From NCBI GenBank assembly GCA_027083355.1, contig JALWOY010000142.1, forward strand, positions 1-56,890: a stretch of DNA of 56,890 nt, in the 5' to 3' direction. How positions within the stretch are numbered: position 1 is the first letter of the stretch; each line of letters starts with the position of its first letter. A model generated the notes under the pieces. It saw only the letters and a program-made list of their open reading frames with translations, searched no databases and was not told where the DNA came from. Source of the stretch: Phycisphaerales bacterium. Its GTDB lineage: Bacteria; Planctomycetota; Phycisphaerae; Phycisphaerales; UBA1924. Position numbers and translations under genes: made by a program. Positions 31,496-40,072 of the stretch are shown one piece after another.

Positions 31496-32860
31496 ATGAC
31501 GGTACAGGTGCATTGGCACGAGGGGCTGTTCCTTCAGCCGCACCATCTCCAGGCGATGCAGCGTTCGCTGCTCGCGCGATCGGCGGGTGATCGCCGGCTG
31601 CTCCGGCCTTATCCGTACGGATTGGTCGAGGCGAAGCTGAGCACGGACGAGCTGGAGAACATGCGTGTGCGGTTCGACGTGCTGCGTGCCGTCATGCCGA
31701 GCGGGCTGGTGGTCGAAGCGCCCGGGAACACGGACCTGCCGTCGCTGGATATCTCGGAGCGGTTCGGCTCGAGCACGGCGGCGTTCACGGTGAGCCTGGG
31801 GGTGCCGCTCTGGCAGGGCACGAGGGCGAACGCGCTCGAGCTCGGCGAGACGGACTGGCGGGTGAAGCGTCTGTACCGCGTCGAGGAGGCCGAGGCTCCC
31901 GACGAGAATACGGGCGACAACCCGCAGAGCGTGCTCGTGCGGAAGATCAACGCCCGCCTGCTGCTCGAGGGCGACGACACGACGGACATGGAGGTGCTGC
32001 CGCTGCTGCGGATCGGGCACGCGGCGGGCGAGGACCTGGGCGTGCCCCGGCTCGAGCGGACGTTCGTGCCGCCCTGTTTTCTTCTGAGCGGGTCGGCGGT
32101 GCTGCGTGAGATGCTGCGTGATCTGGCGAACCAGGTCGAGGCGGCGCGGGGCGAGACGGTGGTGCAGATGACGCGGGGCGGGTTCAACCTCGAAACGATC
32201 CGGGGCGTGCATGTGCAGCAGATGCTTCGCCTCGGGACCCTGAACAACTACGCGGCGAGGCTGATGCACATGGTGCGGGCGCCCGGGGGGATCGGGCCTT
32301 TCGAGATGTATCTCGAGCTGCGGGGGCTGCTGGGCGAGCTGGCGTCGCTGCAGCCCGACCGCGACGCGTGGGACGCGCCGGATTACGACCACGACGAGCC
32401 GGGGCGGGTGTTCGAGGTGTTGTGCGACCGGATCCGGGCGCAGCTGCGCAGCGAGGGCACGGCGAGCTGGGCGCGGGTGCGTTTCGAGATGCGAGACGGC
32501 CTGCTGGTGGCGGAGTTGAACGACGAGCACTTGACGGAGCCGAACGAGTATTTCCTGGGTATCCAGACGGGCCGGGACCCGCGCGAGCTGGCCAAGCTGG
32601 TGGAGGATCAGGGCGAGTTCAAGCTGACGGCGATGAGCAAGGCGCAGACGCGTGTGCGGGGCGTGCACCTCGAAGAAGAGCGGCACCCGCCGCTGGAGTT
32701 GCCGGCGCAGATCGGCCTGCATTATTTCCGCGTGGATCGTTCCAAGAGCACCCGCGTGTGGTCGCTGATCGAGCAGGAGAAGCAGCTGGCGATCAACTTC
32801 CCGGGCGTCGAGAAGAACGAGTTCGACGATGTCTCGCTGTACATGACGATCCCGGGCTGA
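31496..32860 (+). CDS. tssK: T6SS baseplate-membrane adaptor TssK
   Basis: A 454-residue protein. The family N-terminus is clear: VQVHWHEGLFLQPHHLQAMQ, then RPYPYGLVEAKL. Conserved features continue through IRGVHVQQMLRLGTLNNYAA and the C-terminal head LPAQIGLHYFRVDRSKSTRV. TssK is a trimeric adaptor that joins the cytoplasmic baseplate to TssL and TssM. The start is ATG 31496, since residue 1 leads directly into the conserved WHEG motif. It is followed closely by tssL, 22 bases away. Confidence 0.92.
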   Translation: MTVQVHWHEGLFLQPHHLQAMQRSLLARSAGDRRLLRPYPYGLVEAKLSTDELENMRVRFDVLRAVMPSGLVVEAPGNTDLPSLDISERFGSSTAAFTVSLGVPLWQGTRANALELGETDWRVKRLYRVEEAEAPDENTGDNPQSVLVRKINARLLLEGDDTTDMEVLPLLRIGHAAGEDLGVPRLERTFVPPCFLLSGSAVLREMLRDLANQVEAARGETVVQMTRGGFNLETIRGVHVQQMLRLGTLNNYAARLMHMVRAPGGIGPFEMYLELRGLLGELASLQPDRDAWDAPDYDHDEPGRVFEVLCDRIRAQLRSEGTASWARVRFEMRDGLLVAELNDEHLTEPNEYFLGIQTGRDPRELAKLVEDQGEFKLTAMSKAQTRVRGVHLEEERHPPLELPAQIGLHYFRVDRSKSTRVWSLIEQEKQLAINFPGVEKNEFDDVSLYMTIPG

Positions 32861-32882
32861 CCGCCCGGTGCCGGAGCACGGA

Positions 32883-33590
32883 ATGAAACTCCTCGATGTT
32901 TGCGAAGACATTTTTCAGTATGTCTGTCGGCTGAACCGTTCCGCCCGCAAGGGCGCCCCGCTCGAGCCGACGATGGTTCGTTCGGATATCAAGAGCCTGC
33001 TGTCGAAGGCCCGTTCCGCCGCGGCGCAGGACCCCCTGTTGGCGCAGCAGTTCGATCAGGTCGAGCGTCCGCTCGTGTATTTCATCGATTTCATGATCGA
33101 GGAGAGCAGCCTGCCGTTCGCCGGCGACTGGAAAAACCATCGGCTGCAGAGCGAGATGTTCAGCGTCAACGACGGCGACGAGCATTTCTTCGATCTGCTG
33201 GACGAGACGCTCCGCGACACGTCGGCGCAGGCGACGGAGCGGCTCGCCGTCTACTACACCTGCCTCGGGCTGGGGTTCACGGGGTTCTATCAGGGGCAGC
33301 CCGAGTATCTCCGCCGGAAGATGATGGAGATGAACGCTCGGCTTCGAGAGGTCGTGGACATGGACCTCGGCAAGCGGGTGGTACCGGAGGCCTACGAGCA
33401 TGTCGACACGAGCGACCTGATCCAGCCGCCGGCGCGGAGTCTGGTCGGTTTGTTGATCGCGGTGGTGGTCGTGATTGTTTCGATCATCGCGATGAGCGTG
33501 GTGTTGTATCTCAAGGAATCATCGAACATGCGCGGGGCGCTCGTCCAGACTGAGCGGCTGCTCGACCGGGGCGTTTCCGCATCGGAATGA
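32883..33590 (+). CDS. tssL: T6SS membrane-complex protein TssL (DotU)
   Basis: A 235-residue protein. A cytoplasmic helical DotU domain (LLDVCEDIFQYVCRLN, VERPLVYFIDFMIEE, ERLAVYYTCLGLGFTGFYQG, PEYLRRKMMEMNARLR) ends in one transmembrane anchor (LVGLLIAVVVVIVSIIAMSV) and a short periplasmic tail. No OmpA/peptidoglycan-binding extension is present, so cell-wall anchoring must come from another protein. The start is ATG 32883 with GGAG six bases upstream. It binds TssK and TssM in the canonical system. Confidence 0.92.
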   Translation: MKLLDVCEDIFQYVCRLNRSARKGAPLEPTMVRSDIKSLLSKARSAAAQDPLLAQQFDQVERPLVYFIDFMIEESSLPFAGDWKNHRLQSEMFSVNDGDEHFFDLLDETLRDTSAQATERLAVYYTCLGLGFTGFYQGQPEYLRRKMMEMNARLREVVDMDLGKRVVPEAYEHVDTSDLIQPPARSLVGLLIAVVVVIVSIIAMSVVLYLKESSNMRGALVQTERLLDRGVSASE

Positions 33591-33637
33591 ATACAGACAA
33601 GCGACGGCGCGGGGCACCCCGCCGGAGGCCGTGACGG

Positions 33638-36600
33638 ATGAAAGAACTCATCAGCAAAGCGTGGGCGCTGCCGATCCCGGGCAAGGCGATGATCGGGATG
33701 ATCTTGGCGGGCGGGGTCTTCGGGGTCCTGTACGCGGCGGGCTACCCGCGGCTGGCCTATTTCGTGGGTATCGCTGTCGCGGTGCTGACGTTCGTGCTCG
33801 CGGCTGTGGGGCTGCTGATGCAGCGCCTGGACAAACGCCGGGCGCGCGAGGTCGAGGCCAGCGTCGCGGAGAACGCGGCGACGACCGGGGGCGTGAGCAA
33901 GGTCGCCGATCGGGCGAGGCTCGACGATCTTCGGCGTCAGTTCGAGACGGGGATCCAGACTTTCCGTGACTACGGCAAGGATCTGTATTCGATGCCGTGG
34001 TACGCGATGGTCGGCGAGCCCGGCAGCGGGAAGACCGAGGCGATCCGCCACAGCGGGATCGGGTTCCCGCCGGGGCTTCAGGATCAGCTGCAGGGCACGG
34101 GCGGCACGGTGAACATGAACTGGTGGTTCACGGACCACGCGGTGATCCTGGATACCGCGGGCCGGCTGATGTTCGAGGACGTCGTGCCCGGCGAGACGAA
34201 CGAGTGGCGTGAGTTTCTCAAGCTGCTGCGGACGGTCCGCAAGAACTGCCCGATCAACGGCATGCTGCTGGTGATCCCCGCGGACACGCTGATCACGGAC
34301 ACGCCGGACGAGATCGAGAAGAAAGCGGGCAAGATCGCCCAGCAGTTCGATCAGATCCAGCGGAGTCTGGGGGTGCGGTTCCCGGTGTTCGTGCTGATCA
34401 CGAAGGCCGACCTGATCAACGGCTTCCGGGAATTCTTCGACGACATCACGGACCCGGTGCTGACGGCGCAGATGCTGGGGTGGTCGAACCCGGCGGGTCT
34501 GGACGAGCCGTTCAAGCCCGATCAGGTGGAGGAGCACCTCAAGGAAGTCAGCCGGCGGCTGCTGGAACGCCGGTTCGCGTTGCTGCACGACCCGGTGCAC
34601 ACGGAGGACGCCGGGGGCAGGCGGATCGATCAGGTCGACGCGCTGTTCAAGTTTCCGGAGGCGTTGGTGGATCTCGCCCCGCGGCTTCGGCGGTATCTCG
34701 AGATGATCTTCGTCGCGGGCGAGTGGAGCCAGAAGCCGCTGTTCCTGCGGGGGATCTACTTCACCAGTTCGATGCGCGAGGGGGCCGCGCTCGACGCGGA
34801 TCTGGCGAGCGTGCTCGGTGTCAGTGTCGAATCGCTGCCCGAGGGCAAGCTGTGGGAGCGCGAGCGCAGCTACTTCCTGCGCGACGTGTTTCTCGACAAG
34901 GTGTTCAAGGAGCGGGGGCTGGTCACGCGGGCGGCCAACGCCGAGAAGGTCAAGCGCAAGCGGGCGATGATCCTGCTTTCGGCGGGTCTCGCCACGGCCC
35001 TGCTTTTGGCGGGTGTGACATGGTGGAGCTGGAGAGAGACGAACCGTCGGATCTCACTGCCCACCGAATACTGGACTTCCGTGTACGACTGGATCAGCAA
35101 CGGGTCCGGGGGCGACGGGGAGGGGTTCTCCCGCGATCGTCTCGGCATGACGATCTCGGTGCTCTGGAACCGCGGTTTCGGGTGGAACAGCCAGATCAAC
35201 GTCAACGGCATCCCCGTGAAGATCCAGGGAGAGCCGAGGACGTACCGGGAGTTGTTCGATCTCGCCCGTCGGCATTACACCAACAACTCGTCGTCCACCG
35301 GCTTGTTCGGGCTGATCGCCAGTCTGCCGGGAGTCGGCGGTGGGGATGTCTTCGAGCGTCAACTGCGCGTGCAGCGTCGGCTGTTCGAGGAAGCGGTGAT
35401 CGGGCCGGCGGTGGGGTACGCCGACGAGGACTTCATCATCGAGCAGGCCGGGCCTCTGGACTGGGATTCGAACGCGACCGGAGCGCTCGGTTCGCTCATC
35501 GCTCTCGAAGCGGACGGGTTGCTCGGCCGAGACCGCCCGGGGGATTCGTTCGATCTGGGCTCGCTCGTGCTGTTCGCGCTGCGTGACGGCCGGGGGGGTG
35601 AGCAGCCGGACGAAGACGGTCTCGGCGACATGCGGGGGTATTTCGGTTGGGTCTACGGCTCGTCGGGTTCCTGGCCCCCGAATGCGGACTGGGCGACCTC
35701 CGAGCGGACCGCGGCCGCGATCGATCAGGGGATCGAACGGTTCACCGCGTACTACGCCAACCCCACCGGGAGCGACACGATCTACGGGCAACTCAAGGCG
35801 TTCCGCGACGCGGCCGAGGCGTTCGGCCGAGCCGAGACGGCGTTGCACACCGCGGGGGCGTTCGAGCATGCCTCGACAACCGCGGAGTATCGGACGGAAC
35901 GGGACGACTGGCTCGAGCGTTACGCGCGGGTCGACGTGGCCGCCGGTGTGCTTGAACAGGCCATCACGGACGATGTTCGTTCAATTATCAATGAGACGGA
36001 CCCGGTGGCATTGACGCAGTTGCAGGAAAAGGTCCGCAAGGGGATCTGGGAGAATACGCAGAAAGCCTACGGGCGGCTCCTGGCCGCGTTCGGCGAGGAG
36101 GGCGAGATCAAGGACGACGAGCGGGGCGCGGCGTTGTTGAAGTGGCGTGAGCGTCTGGTGAAATCCCGCAGCGACACACAGAAGCAATACGAGCAACAGG
36201 TCGCCGATCTGTTCGACCAGATCAGGGGGACGCTCGGCGAGCGGTTTGTCAGGTCGCCGAAGGGTTCGCCCGGAAAGATGGCCTTCGAGGTCCGGGCCGA
36301 TCTGTACCGTGCGGTCAGCGGCTGGCTGAGGGATGACGCGCCGCCCGAAGGGCCGCTCGGGGATGTGCTGGAAAGCATCGCGGGCACAAACCACACGCGG
36401 ATCAACGATGTCCAGAAGACCGCCGGGGACGCCGAGAAAGGCGCCATGGCCGACGCGCGCGGTGTTGCGATCGCCGCCGCGGACGCGATCGCCGCGGCGC
36501 AGCGTTCGGCATCGATCGGCTCGGAGATCGATCGGCTCGGCGGGTTCGAGGCGTTCTTCGACGGCCTCCCCCGTGAGGAACTCCCGGATATCGCGTTCTC

Positions 36601-37984
36601 CGAATTGGCCGATCTGTCGTACCCGCCGGATTATCAACCGGGGGCGAATAAGGATCTTCTCGCGGCCTTCGGCGCGGTCGGCGAAGTGTTGGCGTCCGGG
36701 TCTCAACGGGTTCTCGACAGGGATGCGCTCGCCGAGCACCTCGCGGGCATCCGCCGGGGGTTGGCCTCGCATGTCGCCGGGTACATCGAGTTCTGGGCCG
36801 GCAAGGTCCCGGATGCGATGACCCCACGCAAACCGGACGACCTCACCTGGAAGCAATACCTGCGTGTCCTCACCCGGGACGAACGCGACATCGAAGACCG
36901 CGTCCGGCTGCTCAGCGACACGATCGCGGAAGCGCTCGGCTACGCGAAGGGGTTCCTGAAAGATCAAGATCCGGCTTCGGTCTATCTCGAAGCGATCGAC
37001 GAAGAGCGGGCGAATCGGTCGCAGGACGATCAGGCACGCGGCGAGATGCTCGACAACTGGGCGGCGCTCCCCGCCGATGCCGGCACGGCCGGTTCGCAGT
37101 TGGTGACCGCCGCGGGCCGGCCGAACTTCCTCGACCGTTATTTCCCGCTGTATACGGAGGGGCGTGCGGGCGAGGCTCCCCCCGAGCGGCTGTATTGGAG
37201 CCGGTTCTCGCTCGTCGGTCTTGATACGCTGGTCCATGAAGCCGGGGGCGACACGGCCGCGAAAATCAACGAGGCCGTCACGTTGGCCAGACGATTCCCG
37301 CTGACGCTCGACGCGCCGCCCGGCGAGGATCTGACGACCGATGAGATCGAACACTTCATCGATTTGACCCGCGGGTGGGATTTGTCAGAGCGGCCCGATA
37401 ATGCGGGAGAGCGGCCTTATGCGCGTTATCCGGACCGGATCGCTCTTGCTCTGATCACGCTCCGGGGCGACGAGTTGCTCAGCAACGGGGGGCGGGCCGA
37501 TCGTCTCGGTCGTGCTGTGCGGGTGGGTTCTTATTTGCTGAAAAACGCCGGGAAGATGGAGTTCACGCTCGCTTCGCTGGGTTATCTGTACCAGCCGAAC
37601 GCGGAAACCCGGGAGTTCTGCCGTCAGTTGAGCATTGCCGGTCGGAGCACGGAAAAATTCGATGAAAACGCGATTCTCAAGCGTGCGTTGAGGTGGGATT
37701 TGCCGCTTGACCGGCAACTCGATCTGGTGTTCAAGGACCTCGACGGGAACGACACCGCGCGGGGCCGGCTCTCGATCTGGGAGCCGCTGGCGGCGCTCAA
37801 CGCCTCGCCTCTCGACGCGGGGGATGTCGCCGGGGCGGATGAAGATATCTGGCCGTTGCCGGTTCATGTGACGTACCGGGGCGGCTCGGGCGTGTACTGG
37901 ATCGGGGTGCAGTTCGACAAGGCCGACGGTCTGGAGGAACTCAGATCGGACTGGTTGAAGCAGTCGCAGTGGTCCCGCGAATGA
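33638..37984 (+). CDS. tssM: T6SS membrane-complex protein TssM (IcmF)
   Basis: 1448 residues, somewhat longer than common TssM proteins. Two N-terminal transmembrane helices (MIGMILAGGVFGVLYAAGYP and GIAVAVLTFVLAAVGLLMQ) are followed by a cytoplasmic GTPase-like domain with Walker A GEPGSGKTEA and the ILDTAGRLMFED switch. A third transmembrane helix lies near residue 455 (MILLSAGLATALLLAGVTWW), then a large periplasmic region. IcmF-type blocks LFLRGIYFTSSMREG and NCPINGMLLVIPADTL are clear. It forms the trans-envelope core with TssL and the TssJ-like lipoprotein. The Walker A motif looks intact. Confidence 0.93.
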   Translation: MKELISKAWALPIPGKAMIGMILAGGVFGVLYAAGYPRLAYFVGIAVAVLTFVLAAVGLLMQRLDKRRAREVEASVAENAATTGGVSKVADRARLDDLRRQFETGIQTFRDYGKDLYSMPWYAMVGEPGSGKTEAIRHSGIGFPPGLQDQLQGTGGTVNMNWWFTDHAVILDTAGRLMFEDVVPGETNEWREFLKLLRTVRKNCPINGMLLVIPADTLITDTPDEIEKKAGKIAQQFDQIQRSLGVRFPVFVLITKADLINGFREFFDDITDPVLTAQMLGWSNPAGLDEPFKPDQVEEHLKEVSRRLLERRFALLHDPVHTEDAGGRRIDQVDALFKFPEALVDLAPRLRRYLEMIFVAGEWSQKPLFLRGIYFTSSMREGAALDADLASVLGVSVESLPEGKLWERERSYFLRDVFLDKVFKERGLVTRAANAEKVKRKRAMILLSAGLATALLLAGVTWWSWRETNRRISLPTEYWTSVYDWISNGSGGDGEGFSRDRLGMTISVLWNRGFGWNSQINVNGIPVKIQGEPRTYRELFDLARRHYTNNSSSTGLFGLIASLPGVGGGDVFERQLRVQRRLFEEAVIGPAVGYADEDFIIEQAGPLDWDSNATGALGSLIALEADGLLGRDRPGDSFDLGSLVLFALRDGRGGEQPDEDGLGDMRGYFGWVYGSSGSWPPNADWATSERTAAAIDQGIERFTAYYANPTGSDTIYGQLKAFRDAAEAFGRAETALHTAGAFEHASTTAEYRTERDDWLERYARVDVAAGVLEQAITDDVRSIINETDPVALTQLQEKVRKGIWENTQKAYGRLLAAFGEEGEIKDDERGAALLKWRERLVKSRSDTQKQYEQQVADLFDQIRGTLGERFVRSPKGSPGKMAFEVRADLYRAVSGWLRDDAPPEGPLGDVLESIAGTNHTRINDVQKTAGDAEKGAMADARGVAIAAADAIAAAQRSASIGSEIDRLGGFEAFFDGLPREELPDIAFSELADLSYPPDYQPGANKDLLAAFGAVGEVLASGSQRVLDRDALAEHLAGIRRGLASHVAGYIEFWAGKVPDAMTPRKPDDLTWKQYLRVLTRDERDIEDRVRLLSDTIAEALGYAKGFLKDQDPASVYLEAIDEERANRSQDDQARGEMLDNWAALPADAGTAGSQLVTAAGRPNFLDRYFPLYTEGRAGEAPPERLYWSRFSLVGLDTLVHEAGGDTAAKINEAVTLARRFPLTLDAPPGEDLTTDEIEHFIDLTRGWDLSERPDNAGERPYARYPDRIALALITLRGDELLSNGGRADRLGRAVRVGSYLLKNAGKMEFTLASLGYLYQPNAETREFCRQLSIAGRSTEKFDENAILKRALRWDLPLDRQLDLVFKDLDGNDTARGRLSIWEPLAALNASPLDAGDVAGADEDIWPLPVHVTYRGGSGVYWIGVQFDKADGLEELRSDWLKQSQWSRE

Positions 37985-38016
37985 TCCGCGGTCGGTGAGG
38001 CAAAGAAGGAAGTTGC

Positions 38017-39957
38017 ATGACCAAGCGTGACCCGGCCATCCTCGAAGGCGAACGGATCTGGCTCGCGGCGATCGGGAAACACCCCGGCTGGAACGACCAT
38101 CTCGACGACATCGGGCTGGACATGGACCGTCTCGTGGCGGTCAAGCGGCAGATCTACGTCGACGGGATCGGCGGGGTGATCGGCGCCGGGACGTGGGATG
38201 CGATGGACGAGTCCTCCCGCGACGAGGGCTTCGCCCATAGCTTCCTGTGGCGGCAGCCCGACGGGTTGGTTGTCGGGCGGATGTGGACATCGAGCGACGG
38301 CAAAGGGCGACGGAAGTTCCCGATGATGGTGTACGCGCTGTGCCGGTCGATGCCGCTGTCTGTGATCGCCGGCCCCGTTCTGCAGCGTCTGCGGCGTCTG
38401 GAGGCGCAGTGCAAACAGGCCGAGACCGCGGCGGAGGTGATCTCGGCCGTCGACGCGATGCGGTCCGAGCTGCGAGAACTCGCCTCGGACACCCCCCCGG
38501 TCACGGGAGAGCCGGTCGGGGAACCACCCGCCGCGGCGGTGCTTGCCGATGCCCCGGAGATGGGCCCGGAGGCCCGCGGCCTTCGTCGGGTGCTGTATCA
38601 GATGGAACGCGAGATGTCGGCGTTCATCCCGTCCGAGAGCGCCACACGCAGCCGATCGCGCACAATCGAGATCCGGTCGCAGCACATGCGCGTCCCCGCG
38701 GTGCTGGAACCGGAGGATCAATGCTGGTCGGTCTGGGCGAGGTTGCTGCTCGGCCGTCTCGATCAACTCGCGCCGCTGCTCTTTCTCAGCAAGGACGGGC
38801 GGCCGTGGCTGGACATCATCGTCGGGGAGCCGAGCCCGGCGGTGCTCGCCTGTCTCCAAGGCTCTCCCGAGGTATTCCCCCTCACGACGGATATCCCGTT
38901 CACCATCGATGCGCGGACCGACAGCGCCACCGACGAACTCATCGCGAGGGCACGCCGCGGCGAGATCAGCGAGACCGACCCCGGGTATTTCGCACTCTCG
39001 CCGGACAGGCTCGCGCCGTTCATGCGTACCGCCCGCAAGCCGGCCGCGGAAACAGGGAAAAAAACGAATCAGCTGCTATGGGTGACCGTCGCGGCGGCTT
39101 TGGTGCTGATCGTGGTCGTCGTGCTCGCGTTCAGGATTTTCGGCGGTTCTGCCGGAGGGGCGGCTCCGTCTTCATCCGCGGGTGTCGAAACAAGCCGGGC
39201 GCCGCCCGAATCCGCGCAGCCTGCCCCGGAACGACCGGCCCCGGCGCTCGCCTCGGGGCCGACACCCGAACCGGATGTATTCCCTCGATCGGCTGAACCC
39301 ACCGCGAACGAACAGACGAGCCGATTCCGGCTCTGGTGCAGGACCGCCGACAACTGGTATCTCCCATTGATCAAAGCATTGGACCGCGGGGCGGCAACGA
39401 ATGACCCGGTCCTCGCCGACACACTGCTCGACCGGCTCCGCGATGCCGATCGCGTTGAACTCGACCCGTTGCGAGTCGCCCCGAGGCGGTATTCCTCGAT
39501 CGCCGCGCTCGGCGTCCACCCCGCCGGGGCGATGGGCGAACCGAAACACACGAAAGAAATCAATGACGCCCTGAGGTTTCTCCGGGGCGTGCGAGAGTCG
39601 ATGCCCGGCGAGGTCGCGGCGAGGTGGCCCGATGACGGCGCGTTCATTCCTAAAGATGCGGCGTTCCCCCGTGGCCCGGTCGCCGAGTGCTTCGAGTGGC
39701 CCGTGTTCACAGATGGGCTGACGGATTCCGAAGTGGATTTGTCCGGAGTGGAAACGGCGAGCAGGATCGGGGTGATCGGGGGCTTGGCGCTCTCCACGCC
39801 GACGCTGGTTCAATCGCGGGTCCAGCCGCTCAATGGCGTGATTTCCTTGTCGGGTTTCAGTGACGTCGGGCTATGGCTTGCGTTCACACCGGGAACGGGC
39901 ATGCCGCTTTCGGTCAGAATCGGCAGGATGCTGAGTTCTGCGCCGTTTTTGCGCTGA
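38017..39957 (+). CDS. TagF-like T6SS-associated protein with a transmembrane helix
   Basis: 646 residues. The first ~150 residues read as a divergent TagF/ImpM domain (IGKHPGWNDHLDDIGLD, FLWRQPDGLVVGRMWTSSDG, KGRRKFPMMVYALC). A second cytoplasmic region (~200-345) follows, then one transmembrane helix (LLWVTVAAALVLIVVVVLAF) and a Pro/Ala-rich linker leading to a ~200-residue C-terminal domain that should be periplasmic. In other species TagF is a soluble post-translational repressor of T6SS acting through Fha; a membrane-anchored version is unusual. A GGAAG ribosome site precedes ATG 38017, 32 bases after tssM. Confidence 0.55.
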   Translation: MTKRDPAILEGERIWLAAIGKHPGWNDHLDDIGLDMDRLVAVKRQIYVDGIGGVIGAGTWDAMDESSRDEGFAHSFLWRQPDGLVVGRMWTSSDGKGRRKFPMMVYALCRSMPLSVIAGPVLQRLRRLEAQCKQAETAAEVISAVDAMRSELRELASDTPPVTGEPVGEPPAAAVLADAPEMGPEARGLRRVLYQMEREMSAFIPSESATRSRSRTIEIRSQHMRVPAVLEPEDQCWSVWARLLLGRLDQLAPLLFLSKDGRPWLDIIVGEPSPAVLACLQGSPEVFPLTTDIPFTIDARTDSATDELIARARRGEISETDPGYFALSPDRLAPFMRTARKPAAETGKKTNQLLWVTVAAALVLIVVVVLAFRIFGGSAGGAAPSSSAGVETSRAPPESAQPAPERPAPALASGPTPEPDVFPRSAEPTANEQTSRFRLWCRTADNWYLPLIKALDRGAATNDPVLADTLLDRLRDADRVELDPLRVAPRRYSSIAALGVHPAGAMGEPKHTKEINDALRFLRGVRESMPGEVAARWPDDGAFIPKDAAFPRGPVAECFEWPVFTDGLTDSEVDLSGVETASRIGVIGGLALSTPTLVQSRVQPLNGVISLSGFSDVGLWLAFTPGTGMPLSVRIGRMLSSAPFLR

Positions 39958-40072
39958 ATTGCCTTTGGTGGAGGTGATCGACTTTATTCACGGCGTGTTC
40001 GTGACTGGCGGGTGATGGCGTCTCGTGCTAATCTTTTGCTCGGTTCCGTATTTCTGAACAGCGGGGTGTCAG

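Noticed and set aside
30059-32911. A 950-codon minus-strand frame opposite the TagH-like and tssK genes
   Set aside because: Arg/His/Leu-rich shadow translation; the opposite strand encodes conserved TssK.
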